From positions 1-64,000 of the forward strand of contig JANMDN010000013.1 of the NCBI GenBank assembly GCA_031376285.1: a stretch of DNA of 64,000 nt, written 5' to 3'. A program made the translations under genes and the position numbers. Numbering within the stretch: the first letter of the stretch is position 1; the number at the start of each line of letters is the position of its first letter. Of the stretch, positions 51,135 through 59,751 are shown in pieces. A model generated the notes under the pieces. It had not been told where the DNA came from. It worked only from the letters and a program-made list of their open reading frames with translations, and did no database searches. The DNA is from JANMDN01 sp031376285 (GTDB taxonomy: Bacteria; Actinomycetota; Thermoleophilia; Miltoncostaeales; Miltoncostaeaceae).

Positions 51135-53111
51135 TCAGACGTTTGCACCCGCGCGCGCCACGCCTGCGGCCGCGTAGGCGTCGGCCTCGTCGAGGGTCTC
51201 GCGGTCGAGCAGCGCCTTGCTGAGCGATTCGAGTTTGTCGCGGTTCTCGGTGAGGAGGGCCGTTGCCTCACGCTCACATTCGTCGACGATTCGGCGCACC
51301 TCGTCGTCAACACGCTTGCGTGTCTCCTCGGATGCGCTGCCGGGGGTACCGGGGAACAGGGTCGGCTCGTCCTGCGGCCCTGGAAGGACCGAGACCGGTC
51401 CGATGACGTCGCTCATCCCCCAGCGGCCGACCATCATCCGGGCGATTCGCGTGACCTGCTCGAGGTCGGACTCGGCGCCGGTCGTGATCTCGCCGTAGAT
51501 CAGCTTCTCGGCGGCTCGTCCACCGAGGGCCCCGATGATCCGCCCACGAAGCTCCTCGACGCTGTAGCCGTAGCGGTCGCTCTCGGGTGCCTGGAAGGTC
51601 ACTCCGAGCGCACGTCCACGGGGAACGATCGAAACCTTGCGGACAGGGTCGGCGCCTGGGAGCAACATTCCGAGGACCGCGTGCCCGGACTCGTGGTAGG
51701 CGGTGCGCTCACGTTCCCTCGGCGAGACGAGGATCTTGCGCTCGGCGCCGAGGATGATCTTCTCCAGGGCGTCGGTGAAGTCGGCGAGCTCGACGCGTTC
51801 GTGATCGCGTCGGGCGGCAGTGATCGCCGCTTCGTTCACGAGGTTCTTGAGCTCGGCGCCGACCATTCCGGGTGTGCCGGCCGCGAGCGCTGCGAGGTCA
51901 ACGCCGCCGTCGAGAGGAACCCCGCGCGTGTGGACTTCGAGGATTGCCTGCCGACCGGCCCTGTCGGGCGGGTTCACCGTCACGCGGCGATCAAACCGCC
52001 CCGGCCGAAGAAGCGCCGGGTCGAGGATCTCGGGGCGGTTGGTCGCGGCCAGCACGATGACGCCCTCGGTCCCGGAGAAGCCGTCCATCTCGGTCAGGAT
52101 CTGGTTGAGCGTCTGCTCACGCTCGTCATTACCGCCGAAGCCCATCGAGCCTCCACGGGCTCGCCCGATGGCGTCGAGCTCGTCGATGAAGATGATCGCC
52201 GGGGCCGCGGCCTTCGCTTGGTTGAAGAGATCACGAGCACGGCTCGCGCCGACACCCACGATCATCTCGACGAACTCTGAGGCGGAGAGCGAGAAGAAAG
52301 GAACGTCCGCCTCTCCGGCGACGGCCCGGGCAAGGAGCGTCTTCCCCGTACCCGGGGGGCCCGACAGCAGGACGCCCCGTGGGATCTGGCCGCCGAGGCG
52401 TCGGTAGCGATCGGGGTTCTTGAGGAAGTCAACGACCTCGACGAGTTCCTCCTCGGCTTCCTCGATCCCAGCAACGTCGTCGAAGGTCACGCGGCCACCC
52501 TCCGGCGGCTCGTAGCGCTTCGCCTTCGACCGTCCGATTCCCATCAGCCCACCGCCCGCGCCCGCAGCGGCCCTGCGCATGAACCAGAAGATCAGCCCGA
52601 AGATGAGGAGGGTCGGGCCGAACGAGAAGAGCAGGGTCTCCCAGCCGGAGCGGGGTTCGTCGACCGGGTCGGCGTTCTGTTGCAAATCCTTCTGAGCGTC
52701 GATCTTCTCGGCCAGTTTGTCCGTGTTCTGCCAGGTTGGGATCTCGACCTTGAAGAACTTGCCGCTCTGGGAGCCGCCATCGTCCTTGACGGTGACCTCC
52801 TTCTTGAACGATCCTTGGACCGTCCGATCCCGGGAGCGGACCTCTGTCACGTTGCCGGCGTCGATCTCGGTGACGAAGCGGTCGTAGGAGACTCGAATCC
52901 GTTTGGGTCCGTCAGGGATCAACGATGCGCCGAAGATGTTCAGGGCCAGAAGTCCGAGCAGGAGCCACAGAAGCCACCGCCGCCCGGGAAACCGACCCAT
53001 CGGCCCACCCGCCGGTCGCTCGGTCCCCGGCCGCGCGCCTTCGATTCGCCACTTGGGACCCTCAGGAGCAGGGCTCGTGGGGCGCCGTCGCTCGCTCGGT
53101 TCCTGGGCCAT
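51135..53111 (-). CDS. ftsH: ATP-dependent zinc metalloprotease FtsH
   Basis: A 658-residue membrane protease. Two helices (about 44-65 and 158-178) flank an extracytoplasmic domain. The AAA module has Walker A GPPGTGKT (251-258), Walker B IIFIDELD (306-313) and the second region of homology TNRPEILDPALLRPGRFDR. The zinc motif HESGH lies at 473-477. It degrades membrane and regulatory proteins. The N-terminus is unusually long and Pro/Arg-rich (about 40 residues before the first helix). A -10 hexamer lies 6 bases upstream of ATG 53111. Confidence 0.97.
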   Translation of the reverse strand: MAQEPSERRRPTSPAPEGPKWRIEGARPGTERPAGGPMGRFPGRRWLLWLLLGLLALNIFGASLIPDGPKRIRVSYDRFVTEIDAGNVTEVRSRDRTVQGSFKKEVTVKDDGGSQSGKFFKVEIPTWQNTDKLAEKIDAQKDLQQNADPVDEPRSGWETLLFSFGPTLLIFGLIFWFMRRAAAGAGGGLMGIGRSKAKRYEPPEGGRVTFDDVAGIEEAEEELVEVVDFLKNPDRYRRLGGQIPRGVLLSGPPGTGKTLLARAVAGEADVPFFSLSASEFVEMIVGVGASRARDLFNQAKAAAPAIIFIDELDAIGRARGGSMGFGGNDEREQTLNQILTEMDGFSGTEGVIVLAATNRPEILDPALLRPGRFDRRVTVNPPDRAGRQAILEVHTRGVPLDGGVDLAALAAGTPGMVGAELKNLVNEAAITAARRDHERVELADFTDALEKIILGAERKILVSPRERERTAYHESGHAVLGMLLPGADPVRKVSIVPRGRALGVTFQAPESDRYGYSVEELRGRIIGALGGRAAEKLIYGEITTGAESDLEQVTRIARMMVGRWGMSDVIGPVSVLPGPQDEPTLFPGTPGSASEETRKRVDDEVRRIVDECEREATALLTENRDKLESLSKALLDRETLDEADAYAAAGVARAGANV

Positions 53112-53117
53112 CCGCCC

Positions 53118-53123
53118 ATGGTA
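53118..53123 (-). promoter_or_regulatory. -10 hexamer of ftsH
   Basis: TACCAT on the minus strand ends 6 bases before the ATG at 53111, and no ribosome binding site is present, so ftsH mRNA is predicted to be leaderless. Confidence 0.42.
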
Positions 53124-53185
53124 CGCGGCGGGAGGTGGGCGGGGCGGAGAGCCGCCGAGAGGTTAATTGTCCCGGCGAGCGTGCC

Positions 53186-53191
53186 GATACT
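53186..53191 (+). promoter_or_regulatory. -10 hexamer of the GGDEF-EAL gene
   Basis: GATACT ends 6 bases before ATG 53198, divergent from ftsH. Confidence 0.4.
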
Positions 53192-53197
53192 TCATTG

Positions 53198-55684
53198 ATG
53201 CCATCAACTGGAACCACACGGGTTCCGCGTCAACCGCGACGAGGGGCCGACCGTCCCCCGCGAGAGGGCCGCGCCGCGACGGGGCCATCTCGGCTCCGTT
53301 TGGCGCTCTTCGTCTACGTCGTCCTCCTTGTCGCCGCCTCAGCGGCCAGCCTGCAGAACTCGATCTCCGTTCCAAGCACCGTCGGCTCGATCCTCATGGG
53401 GCTCTGCCCGGCGTTTGCCTGCCTCATCAGGGCCTACCGACTGCGGGGCCGCCCCCGAGCGGCATGGGCGCTCATCGGGCTGGGCATGTTCAGCAATGCT
53501 TTCGGGGACGTGGCCTTCGGGCTCTTGTCGCTCGGCGGGGAGAGCCCATCAGGGCTGTCGGTGGCTGATCCGTTCTATCTGGCTACCTACCCGCTGATTT
53601 GCGCAGGGGTTGTTGCCCTCCTTATGAGCTGCGACGGTGTGAGGGCGCGTGACGCGATCATCGATGGAGCGACGGTCGCCACCGTCGCGGGCCTCGTGAT
53701 CTGGCAGCTCCTGGTTGTCAACCCTGGCGTCGTGAGCCAAGGGGGTCTTGCGACGCGGGTCGTGTTCTCCCTCTATCCACTGGCCGACACCCTCGTGGTG
53801 GCAATCCTCGTCGCACTCCTCCTGAGCGCCATCCGGCGAGACCGTGCGGTCAACCTGCTCATCTTCTTCGCGCTGGGATTCCTCGCGTCGGACGTGTTCT
53901 TCAACGTCATCGGGGTGACCGGAGCCGACGAGCTTCAGGGTGTGTCGAGCGTCCTCTACTTTCTGTCGTACAGCGCACTCGTGGGCGTGGGCTTTCTCCC
54001 GGTAGGGGCGGGTGGGCGGTCCGCTGAGTCCGAGCTGCGCCCGGCGCATTTCTCGCGGCTCGTCCTTCTCGGCGGCGCACTCGCTGGAGCGCCCGCGCTC
54101 TCGATTCTCGCTGCCGCAAACGGCTTCCGGCTTCACGTGCCTGTCTACCTCGTTGCCGCGGCGCTCGTCGGCGTAACGGTGATGGCTCGGATGACGATGC
54201 TCGTTCTCGGCCTTGAGAGCGAACGAAGCAACCTGCGCCGCGCCGAGCGGGAGCTCGCGCATCAGGCAACCCACGACCTCCTCACGGGTCTTGCCAATCG
54301 CGGTGCGGTGGTTTCGCACCTCGAAGATGTCCTCGCGCGGTCTGGCGCCAGCGGGCGCCGCGTCGGCGTGCTCTTCGTGGATCTCGATGACTTCAAGGTC
54401 GTCAACGATTCGTTCGGCCATCAATCCGGCGACGCGCTTCTCGTGCACGTCGCCGCTCGGATCGATGCCGTCGTGGGTCCGCAGGGGCTCGTTGCGCGCT
54501 TGGGCGGTGACGAGTTCGTGGTCGTGTGCGATATCACCGACAACGAGGACGCGGCCGAGTTGCTGGCGTCGCTCATCATCTCGGCTTTGGCGACTCCGGT
54601 TGATATCGGCGGCGGCGCGACGGCATTCACCAACGCAAGCGTCGGTGTTCGCCTCCAGCTCGACGGCGACGACGCGACCGCGATGCTCCGGGACGCGGAT
54701 ATCGCCCTCTACGAGGCGAAGGAGGCCGGCAAACGCTGTGCGCGCAAGTTCGACGAGGGGATGCGCGCACGCGTGGCCGAGCGTCAGGCGATTGAGTCGG
54801 GCCTGCGTGAGTCGCTCGATCGGGGGCTCGGCCTTCGGGTTGTGTACCAGCCCAGGGTTCATATCGAGAGCGAGGCGGTCGTCGGCGTCGAAGCGCTTGC
54901 CCGGTGGTGCGACACGGACGGCGCGGACGTCTCGCCCGCGCTTTTCATCCCGATTGCCGAAAACGCCGGCGTCATCGACGCCCTGGGTGCGTGGGTGTTT
55001 GACCGGGCGTGCAGCGACATCACCCGGCTGAACGACGCGGCCGTCGGGGTTTCGCCGATCGGTGTCGCCGTCAATCTCTCGGTACGCCAACTGATGCAGC
55101 CCGGCCTCGTCAGCGAGATCGCCGCTGTTCTCGATCGAACGGGCATCGACCCGGGTCTTGTCACGCTCGAGCTGACCGAGACGTTCCTCGCCGAGGACCC
55201 AGCCGCCGCGGCCCGCACCCTCGCACGGCTGCGTGCCCTCGGGGTGCGGCTCGAAGTCGACGACTTCGGCGTTGGTTACTCGTCCCTTGCCCGGCTCTCG
55301 GGATTTCCCCTCGACGGCGTGAAGATCGACCGCAGCTTCGTCGGCGATCTCGATCGCGAGCGCTCAGGTGAGTCTGTCGTCACGGCGATCATCGCCCTCG
55401 CGGCCGCCCTAGAGCTGGAGATCACGGCCGAGGGAGTGGAGACACGTGAGCAGGCGCAGTGGCTGCTTCGAAACGGCTGTGAGCTCGCCCAGGGTTTCTA
55501 CTTCCATCGACCGCTTGAACTCGCCGAGGTGGCGGCGGTGATGGGGGTCCAGTGGCTAGCGCCCGTCGGCGAGCCTGGTTGCGAGGACCGACGGGAGGCC
55601 AGCCTTGAGGATTGCACCCTGGGCGGCGGCGACGTCGTAGGGGGTCCGACGAAAGACGATCACCTTCGCGTCCAGGTCGAGTAG
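53198..55684 (+). CDS. membrane-bound GGDEF-EAL cyclic-di-GMP protein
   Basis: 828 residues. Residues about 33-335 form some nine or ten transmembrane helices. A GGDEF domain follows (ATHDLLTGLANRG, LFVDLDDFKVVNDSFGH, GGDEF at 436-440); the inhibitory RxxD site before GGDEF is absent. The EAL domain (EAL at 565-567) keeps the NLSVRQL, ELTET, DDFGVGYSS, KIDRSFV and AEGVET residues, so it should hydrolyse c-di-GMP. Both activities may be present. The last 129 bases, encoding a tail beyond the EAL domain, overlap the convergent phosphoesterase gene. Confidence 0.93.
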   Translation: MPSTGTTRVPRQPRRGADRPPREGRAATGPSRLRLALFVYVVLLVAASAASLQNSISVPSTVGSILMGLCPAFACLIRAYRLRGRPRAAWALIGLGMFSNAFGDVAFGLLSLGGESPSGLSVADPFYLATYPLICAGVVALLMSCDGVRARDAIIDGATVATVAGLVIWQLLVVNPGVVSQGGLATRVVFSLYPLADTLVVAILVALLLSAIRRDRAVNLLIFFALGFLASDVFFNVIGVTGADELQGVSSVLYFLSYSALVGVGFLPVGAGGRSAESELRPAHFSRLVLLGGALAGAPALSILAAANGFRLHVPVYLVAAALVGVTVMARMTMLVLGLESERSNLRRAERELAHQATHDLLTGLANRGAVVSHLEDVLARSGASGRRVGVLFVDLDDFKVVNDSFGHQSGDALLVHVAARIDAVVGPQGLVARLGGDEFVVVCDITDNEDAAELLASLIISALATPVDIGGGATAFTNASVGVRLQLDGDDATAMLRDADIALYEAKEAGKRCARKFDEGMRARVAERQAIESGLRESLDRGLGLRVVYQPRVHIESEAVVGVEALARWCDTDGADVSPALFIPIAENAGVIDALGAWVFDRACSDITRLNDAAVGVSPIGVAVNLSVRQLMQPGLVSEIAAVLDRTGIDPGLVTLELTETFLAEDPAAAARTLARLRALGVRLEVDDFGVGYSSLARLSGFPLDGVKIDRSFVGDLDRERSGESVVTAIIALAAALELEITAEGVETREQAQWLLRNGCELAQGFYFHRPLELAEVAAVMGVQWLAPVGEPGCEDRREASLEDCTLGGGDVVGGPTKDDHLRVQVE

Positions 55685-56353
55685 CAGCCAGGCCGCCCGG
55701 GCGTCGCCGTCGCGGGGCTGCCCGACTGATCCCGGATTGATGAGCCACCGGCCGGGTGTGAGGCTCATCGACCCTTCGCCGGCCACGAAGCCGCCCTCGA
55801 GATCGCCGACCGACGTCATCCTCCAGGCGGCCGGCAGGTGGGTGTGTCCGACGAAGTTGAGCTCGGTCCTTGTCTCGCGGAGGATGTCGAGGGCTTCCTC
55901 CCCGGAGAGGACGTACTGCCAGATTGGATCGAGCGGGCTCGCGTGAAAGAGCGCCGCGGGGCCAGTCGTGTCGCTCGGTTTCAGCACGCCGAGCTGGGTG
56001 ATGAGCGCGGGGGAGAGGGTTTCGCGAGTCCACGTAAGCGCGGCATGCGCATGTCCGGCGAATCGCTCCAGCCCGACGATTCCAGCGACGGCGAGGTCGT
56101 GGTTTCCCGCGAGGCATCGCTCCGAGCGCGCCACGCAGGTCCGAACGCAGAAGTCCGGATCGGCCCCGTAGCCGACGAGATCGCCGAGGCACCAGATGCG
56201 ATCGACGCCCGCCGTGCGAATCCCACGGAGCACGGCTTCGAGCGCGTGGCGGTTCCCGTGAACGTCGCTAATGACCGCGATCTGAGCCGTTCGAGGTACC
56301 TCGGAAAGACGAGGGACTGACCCCGCTACGATACCCGGCCGTGCGGCAACCAA
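55556..56353 (-). CDS. calcineurin-like metallophosphoesterase
   Basis: About 265 residues. IAVISDVHGNRHALEAVL is the first metal motif (DxH), WCLGDLVGYGADP the second (GD), LAGNHDLAVAG the third (GNHD) and FVGHTHLPAAW the fourth (GHTH); together they form the dimetal site. The family hydrolyses phosphoesters such as phospholipids, c-di-nucleotides or proteins; substrate unknown. The true start is unclear: the conserved part begins near 56284, and the nearest standard codon is TTG 56353, inside rlmH. The end overlaps the GGDEF-EAL gene. Confidence 0.82.
   Translation of the reverse strand: MVAARPGIVAGSVPRLSEVPRTAQIAVISDVHGNRHALEAVLRGIRTAGVDRIWCLGDLVGYGADPDFCVRTCVARSERCLAGNHDLAVAGIVGLERFAGHAHAALTWTRETLSPALITQLGVLKPSDTTGPAALFHASPLDPIWQYVLSGEEALDILRETRTELNFVGHTHLPAAWRMTSVGDLEGGFVAGEGSMSLTPGRWLINPGSVGQPRDGDARAAWLLLDLDAKVIVFRRTPYDVAAAQGAILKAGLPSVLATRLADGR
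56327..56333. promoter_or_regulatory. overlapping divergent -10 hexamers
   Basis: TACGATA contains TACGAT on the plus strand (56327-56332), ending 8 bases before the rlmH GTG. It also contains TATCGT on the minus strand (56333-56328), pointing into the phosphoesterase gene. The same seven bases could drive both genes. Confidence 0.45.
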
Positions 56354-56811
56354 GACTCCAGATCGTCGTGGTCGGCCCAGCGCGCCCGCCCCACGCGGAC
56401 GCAGCTCGGGAGTACGAGCGAAGGATCGCTGAGCGGGTCGGGCTTCGGGTCGACGAGGTCGCGTCCGAGCCGCTCCAACGGGGCGCGGATCAGGTGCTCC
56501 GCCGGGAGGCTGACCGTGTTCGACGCCGCATCCTCGGCGGCGCGTTTGTCGTGGCGCTCGCGCCCGGCGGCAAGGCGCCTGCGTCGAGCGAGGCGTTCGC
56601 TGCGTGGTGCGCCGCCCGACTCGACGACCCGCGTCCGACGACGTTCCTGATCGGCGGGGCGATTGGGCTTGACCCGGCAATCGCCCGCGAGGCTGACGAG
56701 CGCCTGTCGCTCGGCCCGCTGACGTTGCCCCATCAGCTCGCGAGGGTGGTCTTGAGTGAACAGCTTTTCCGGGCATTGGCTGCGCTCGCGGGCCATCCGT
56801 ACGCGCATTGA
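56341..56811 (+). CDS. rlmH: 23S rRNA pseudouridine-1915 N3-methyltransferase
   Basis: 156 residues of the SPOUT class. LQIVVVGPARPPH is the N-terminal strand, VVALAPGGKAPASSEAFAAW and FLIGGAIGLDP form the knot that binds S-adenosylmethionine, and LSLGPLTLPHQLARVVLSEQLFRA is the C-terminal family motif. It methylates pseudouridine 1915 in helix 69 of 23S rRNA. The C-terminal PYAH replaces the usual PYHR-like ending. argS starts 23 bases after its stop. Confidence 0.92.
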   Translation: MRQPRLQIVVVGPARPPHADAAREYERRIAERVGLRVDEVASEPLQRGADQVLRREADRVRRRILGGAFVVALAPGGKAPASSEAFAAWCAARLDDPRPTTFLIGGAIGLDPAIAREADERLSLGPLTLPHQLARVVLSEQLFRALAALAGHPYAH

Positions 56812-56820
56812 TCCCCCGCG

Positions 56821-56826
56821 TATCAT
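56821..56826 (+). promoter_or_regulatory. -10 hexamer of argS
   Basis: TATCAT lies just after the rlmH stop codon and ends 8 bases before GTG 56835, giving argS its own leaderless promoter. Confidence 0.45.
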
Positions 56827-56834
56827 GCGCGGCC

Positions 56835-58514
56835 GTGCCTGTGACCCCAGACCCGATCAACGCGCTCGCTGACGCGATTGCAGCCGTCGCGCAAGCGACG
56901 CTCGGGGGCGAGGCGCCCGCGGTGGAGCTGTCGGCTCCGGCGAAGGCTGATCATGGCGATCTCGCCACTCCGGTTGCGATGGGTCTCGCCCGCGCGGCCC
57001 GACGCTCGCCTCGTGAGATCGCTGACGACCTTCGCGCGGCGATCCTTGTCGACCCCGTCCTTGGTGGCCAGCTCGACGCGGTCGAGGTGGCCGGCCCGGG
57101 CTTTCTCAACCTTCGCCTGAGTGCCGACTGGTTCGTGCGAGCGCTTGCCTCGATTCATTCTGCGGGGCCGACGTTCGGCGCGGGCCAAGCCGAGACACCG
57201 ATGCGCGTGCTCCTTGAGTTCGTGTCGCCAAACCCGACCGGGCCGCTCCACGTGGGCCACGCGCGAAACGCGGCCTACGGCGACGGCCTCGGCCGCATCC
57301 TGACGTTCGCGGGGCATGAGGTCGCGCGCGAGTCGTACATGAACGACTACGGCCGGCAAATGGCCCTCTTCGGTGAGTCGGTGGCCGCTCGCTACGGCGA
57401 GCTTGTGGGGCTTGACGCGGCCATTCCGGAGGATGGCTACCACGGCGAGTACGTCATCGAGATCGCCAAGGCGCTGCACGCTGAGATGGGTGAGGAATGG
57501 GCCGATCGCGTGTCGCCGCCGAACTCCGAGGCGATCGCGTTTTTCTCTGACCGTGGCTCGGCGCTGATGCTCGACCGACTGCGTGCGGACCTCGATACCT
57601 TCCGCGTGCGGTTCGATCAGTTTGCGTCTGAGCGGGCGCTCCACGAGAGCGGCGAGGTTGAGCGCGGCGTGGCTGCGTTGGTGGCATCGGGGGAGACCTA
57701 CTGGCACGAGGAGGCGATGTGGTTTCGGACGACCGATCACGGTGACGAGAAGGACCGTGTGCTCGTGCGAGCGGATGGAACGACGACCTACCTGGCAGCC
57801 GATGTTGCCTACCACCTTGAGAAGGCCAGAAGGGGTCACGACCTCCTGATCGACGTGCTGGGCGCCGACCATCACGGCTACATCGGGCGGCTCCGGGCGG
57901 TCCTGTCATCCGGCGGCCGCGATCCCGACATGTTGGAGGTCGTGATCACGCAGCTCGTCAGCCTCGTGGAGCGTGGCGAGACGAAGAAGATGAGCAAGCG
58001 GGCGGGAACACTCGTGGAGCTGACCGATCTGGTCGCCGACATCGGGGTCGACGCGGCGCGGTTCCTGCTGGTGCAGCGAAGTCACGAGACGGCCCTCGAT
58101 CTCGACATGGAGATCGCAAGGAAGACCAACGACGAGAACCCGGTGTTCTACGTCCAGTACGTGCACGCGCGGATCAGGAGCATCCTGGCTCGGCCCGAGG
58201 TGGCCGCAGTCGAACCGTCAACGGCGCCGCCGACAGAGATCCATCCGAGTGAGCGGGCGCTGCTGCTTCGTCTCGCGCAGTGGCCGGAGGTGGTGCGCGA
58301 GGCCGAGCTACGCCGTGGCCCGCACCGGATCGTGAACTACCTGATTGACGTCGCGCGGGACTACCACGGCTTCTACCACGACTGCCCGATCATCAAGGAA
58401 CCGCAGCCCCCGGCCGATGTGCAGGCGTTTCGGATCGCGCTCTGTGAGGCAACCGCGACCCTCGTCAAGACGGCCCTCGACCTCGTGGGCGTGTCCGCGC
58501 CGGACTCGATGTAG
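56835..58514 (+). CDS. argS: arginyl-tRNA synthetase
   Basis: 559 residues from GTG 56835. FVSPNPTGPLHVGHARNAAY carries the HIGH-type motif and KKMSKRAGTLVEL the KMSK loop. The N-terminal Add1 domain begins at INALADAIAAV and the C-terminal DALR anticodon domain ends with LVGVSAPDSM. It charges tRNA-Arg. TTG 56808 overlapping the rlmH stop is an alternative start but adds residues without conservation. Confidence 0.96.
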   Translation: MPVTPDPINALADAIAAVAQATLGGEAPAVELSAPAKADHGDLATPVAMGLARAARRSPREIADDLRAAILVDPVLGGQLDAVEVAGPGFLNLRLSADWFVRALASIHSAGPTFGAGQAETPMRVLLEFVSPNPTGPLHVGHARNAAYGDGLGRILTFAGHEVARESYMNDYGRQMALFGESVAARYGELVGLDAAIPEDGYHGEYVIEIAKALHAEMGEEWADRVSPPNSEAIAFFSDRGSALMLDRLRADLDTFRVRFDQFASERALHESGEVERGVAALVASGETYWHEEAMWFRTTDHGDEKDRVLVRADGTTTYLAADVAYHLEKARRGHDLLIDVLGADHHGYIGRLRAVLSSGGRDPDMLEVVITQLVSLVERGETKKMSKRAGTLVELTDLVADIGVDAARFLLVQRSHETALDLDMEIARKTNDENPVFYVQYVHARIRSILARPEVAAVEPSTAPPTEIHPSERALLLRLAQWPEVVREAELRRGPHRIVNYLIDVARDYHGFYHDCPIIKEPQPPADVQAFRIALCEATATLVKTALDLVGVSAPDSM

Positions 58515-58545
58515 TCGGTCGAGGCGCCCCGCGCGCCTGGACCGA
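58515..58545. terminator. long hairpin between argS and the convergent secreted-protein gene
   Basis: TCGGTC-AGGCGC and GCGCCT-GACCGA form a 12-bp stem with one G:G mismatch and a CCCGC loop, starting directly after the argS stop codon. It can serve both convergent genes. Confidence 0.62.
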
Positions 58546-58590
58546 CGCGACGCGACGCTAGAAGCGGATCTTGACGCGCTTGCCTTTGAA

Positions 58591-58908
58591 TTATTCTCCA
58601 CCGCCCAAACCCGACGGTGCCTGGCAGCCGTTGTAGAAGGTCGCCTCGCCCGTTGCGTTCCAGTTCAACGAGTAGCTCCGTCCTTGGTAGCTGAACGGCG
58701 CGATGATGTCACGCTCGTCTTGATGGCGGACGTGGGCCATGGCGGCCGCCGGCGTGGCGACTGTGATCTTCACGAACGGGTTCGTCGCGCTGCCGGTCGC
58801 GTGACAGATCGTGACCTTGGCCTGGCCGCCCGCTGCCGCGCCGGCGACGCCTGCCGCCGTACCCGCCAGGGCGGCCGCACTCATCAGAACAATCCCATGC
58901 TTCCTCAT
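58591..58908 (-). CDS. small secreted protein (ICHATGS-type)
   Basis: 105 residues from ATG 58908. The signal peptide (RKHGIVLMSAAALAGTAAGVAG) precedes KVTICHATGSATNPFVKITV, a motif I recognise from many small actinobacterial exported proteins, then AHVRHQDERDIIAPF and a tail with one further cysteine (FYNGCQAP). The His, Cys and Asp residues might bind metal. Function unknown. Confidence 0.72.
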   Translation of the reverse strand: MRKHGIVLMSAAALAGTAAGVAGAAAGGQAKVTICHATGSATNPFVKITVATPAAAMAHVRHQDERDIIAPFSYQGRSYSLNWNATGEATFYNGCQAPSGLGGGE

Positions 58909-59060
58909 GTTGACAACTCCCTCGAACGCGTCAGTGCGCGCGGTTGGTCGGACGAATTCCTCGTAGTCATGATCGGGAAGTTGGGGAGCATCCAACAGCC
59001 GCACGTTGCGCGATCGCGTCTTCGGGGGGTGAAGGCGGCATCTGATAGCTTGAATCCGAT

Positions 59061-59133
59061 GCGGGTGTAGCTCAGTTGGTAGAGCACAAGCTTCCCAAGC
59101 TTGGGGTCGCGAGTTCGAGTCTCGTCGCCCGCT
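59061..59133 (+). tRNA. tRNA-Gly (anticodon CCC)
   Basis: A complete cloverleaf. The acceptor stem GCGGGTG/CGCCCGC has one G:T pair. The D arm is GCTC-AGTTGGTA-GAGC. The anticodon arm CAAGC-TTCCCAA-GCTTG carries anticodon CCC. The T arm is GCGAG-TTCGAGT-CTCGT, and the discriminator is T. CCA is not encoded. The gene borders a region of remnants, so its 3' end may have served as an integration target. Confidence 0.95.
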
Positions 59134-59710
59134 TTCCGAGAATCATCTGGAAAGCAGCTGCTTTTAGACAGCTGCGGAAGTGATTCCTCCTTCGCGTTGG
59201 GCAGTTCGGGCAAAATTCGGGCGCATCAGGAGTTCGCGAGGGGTCACGTGGGCTTCGCGTATGGCGGCGGTCATCGTGATGCCGGTCTGGAGGCGCGTCT
59301 CGTCGATCCCAAGCGGCGGGCAATCCGCTCACCCTGAGTCTGGCCGCGCTTGGCGTAGTTTCGACATCGCGGGCGAACTCAGGCGTGTACGGTGTCTCGC
59401 ACCCCCCCGACTCGGCGAACCCGGCCCGCGCCTCGCTGGAAGCTGAGGGCGCTAGGGACTTGCCGGCCGGTGAGGTATGGCAGCACACTTCGTAGTCGAT
59501 TGGCCGTGGCGGGAAACATGGCCACCCCTCGGACCGCGGTCGGTCCTGACGCACCGGCACCGCGCACAAGACAAGGTGATCCGCTACCCCGCGACGGCTG
59601 CAGCACAGCGAAGGAAGCATCTCGACCTAGAAGTTCCCCGCCGCGCTGGCTGAATCGACATGGTGGAGGTGCTGGTGCTCGCCGGGCACCGGCGTTCGAC
59701 CCGAGAGCGT
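59134..59710. other. gap after the tRNA with a possible gene remnant
   Basis: No intact gene is seen. On the minus strand a 54-codon frame (59328 to stop 59164) reads LGIDETRLQTGITMTAAIRE and HVTPRELLMRPNF. This looks protein-like rather than random, but has no start and is preceded by a stop. It may be the fossil end of an unidentified gene. The rest of the gap shows nothing recognisable. Confidence 0.35.
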
Positions 59711-59729
59711 GTACCGGTTTTGGTACGAT
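59711..59729 (+). promoter_or_regulatory. inverted repeat and -10 hexamer of the HigBA-like module
   Basis: GTACC (59711-59715) and GGTAC (59722-59726) form a dyad. TACGAT (59724-59729) overlaps its right arm and could be the -10 hexamer. AAGGAGAA follows before GTG 59752. An antitoxin bound to the dyad would block the promoter. Confidence 0.42.
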
Positions 59730-59751
59730 ACGGTCGGCTAAGGAGAAGACC

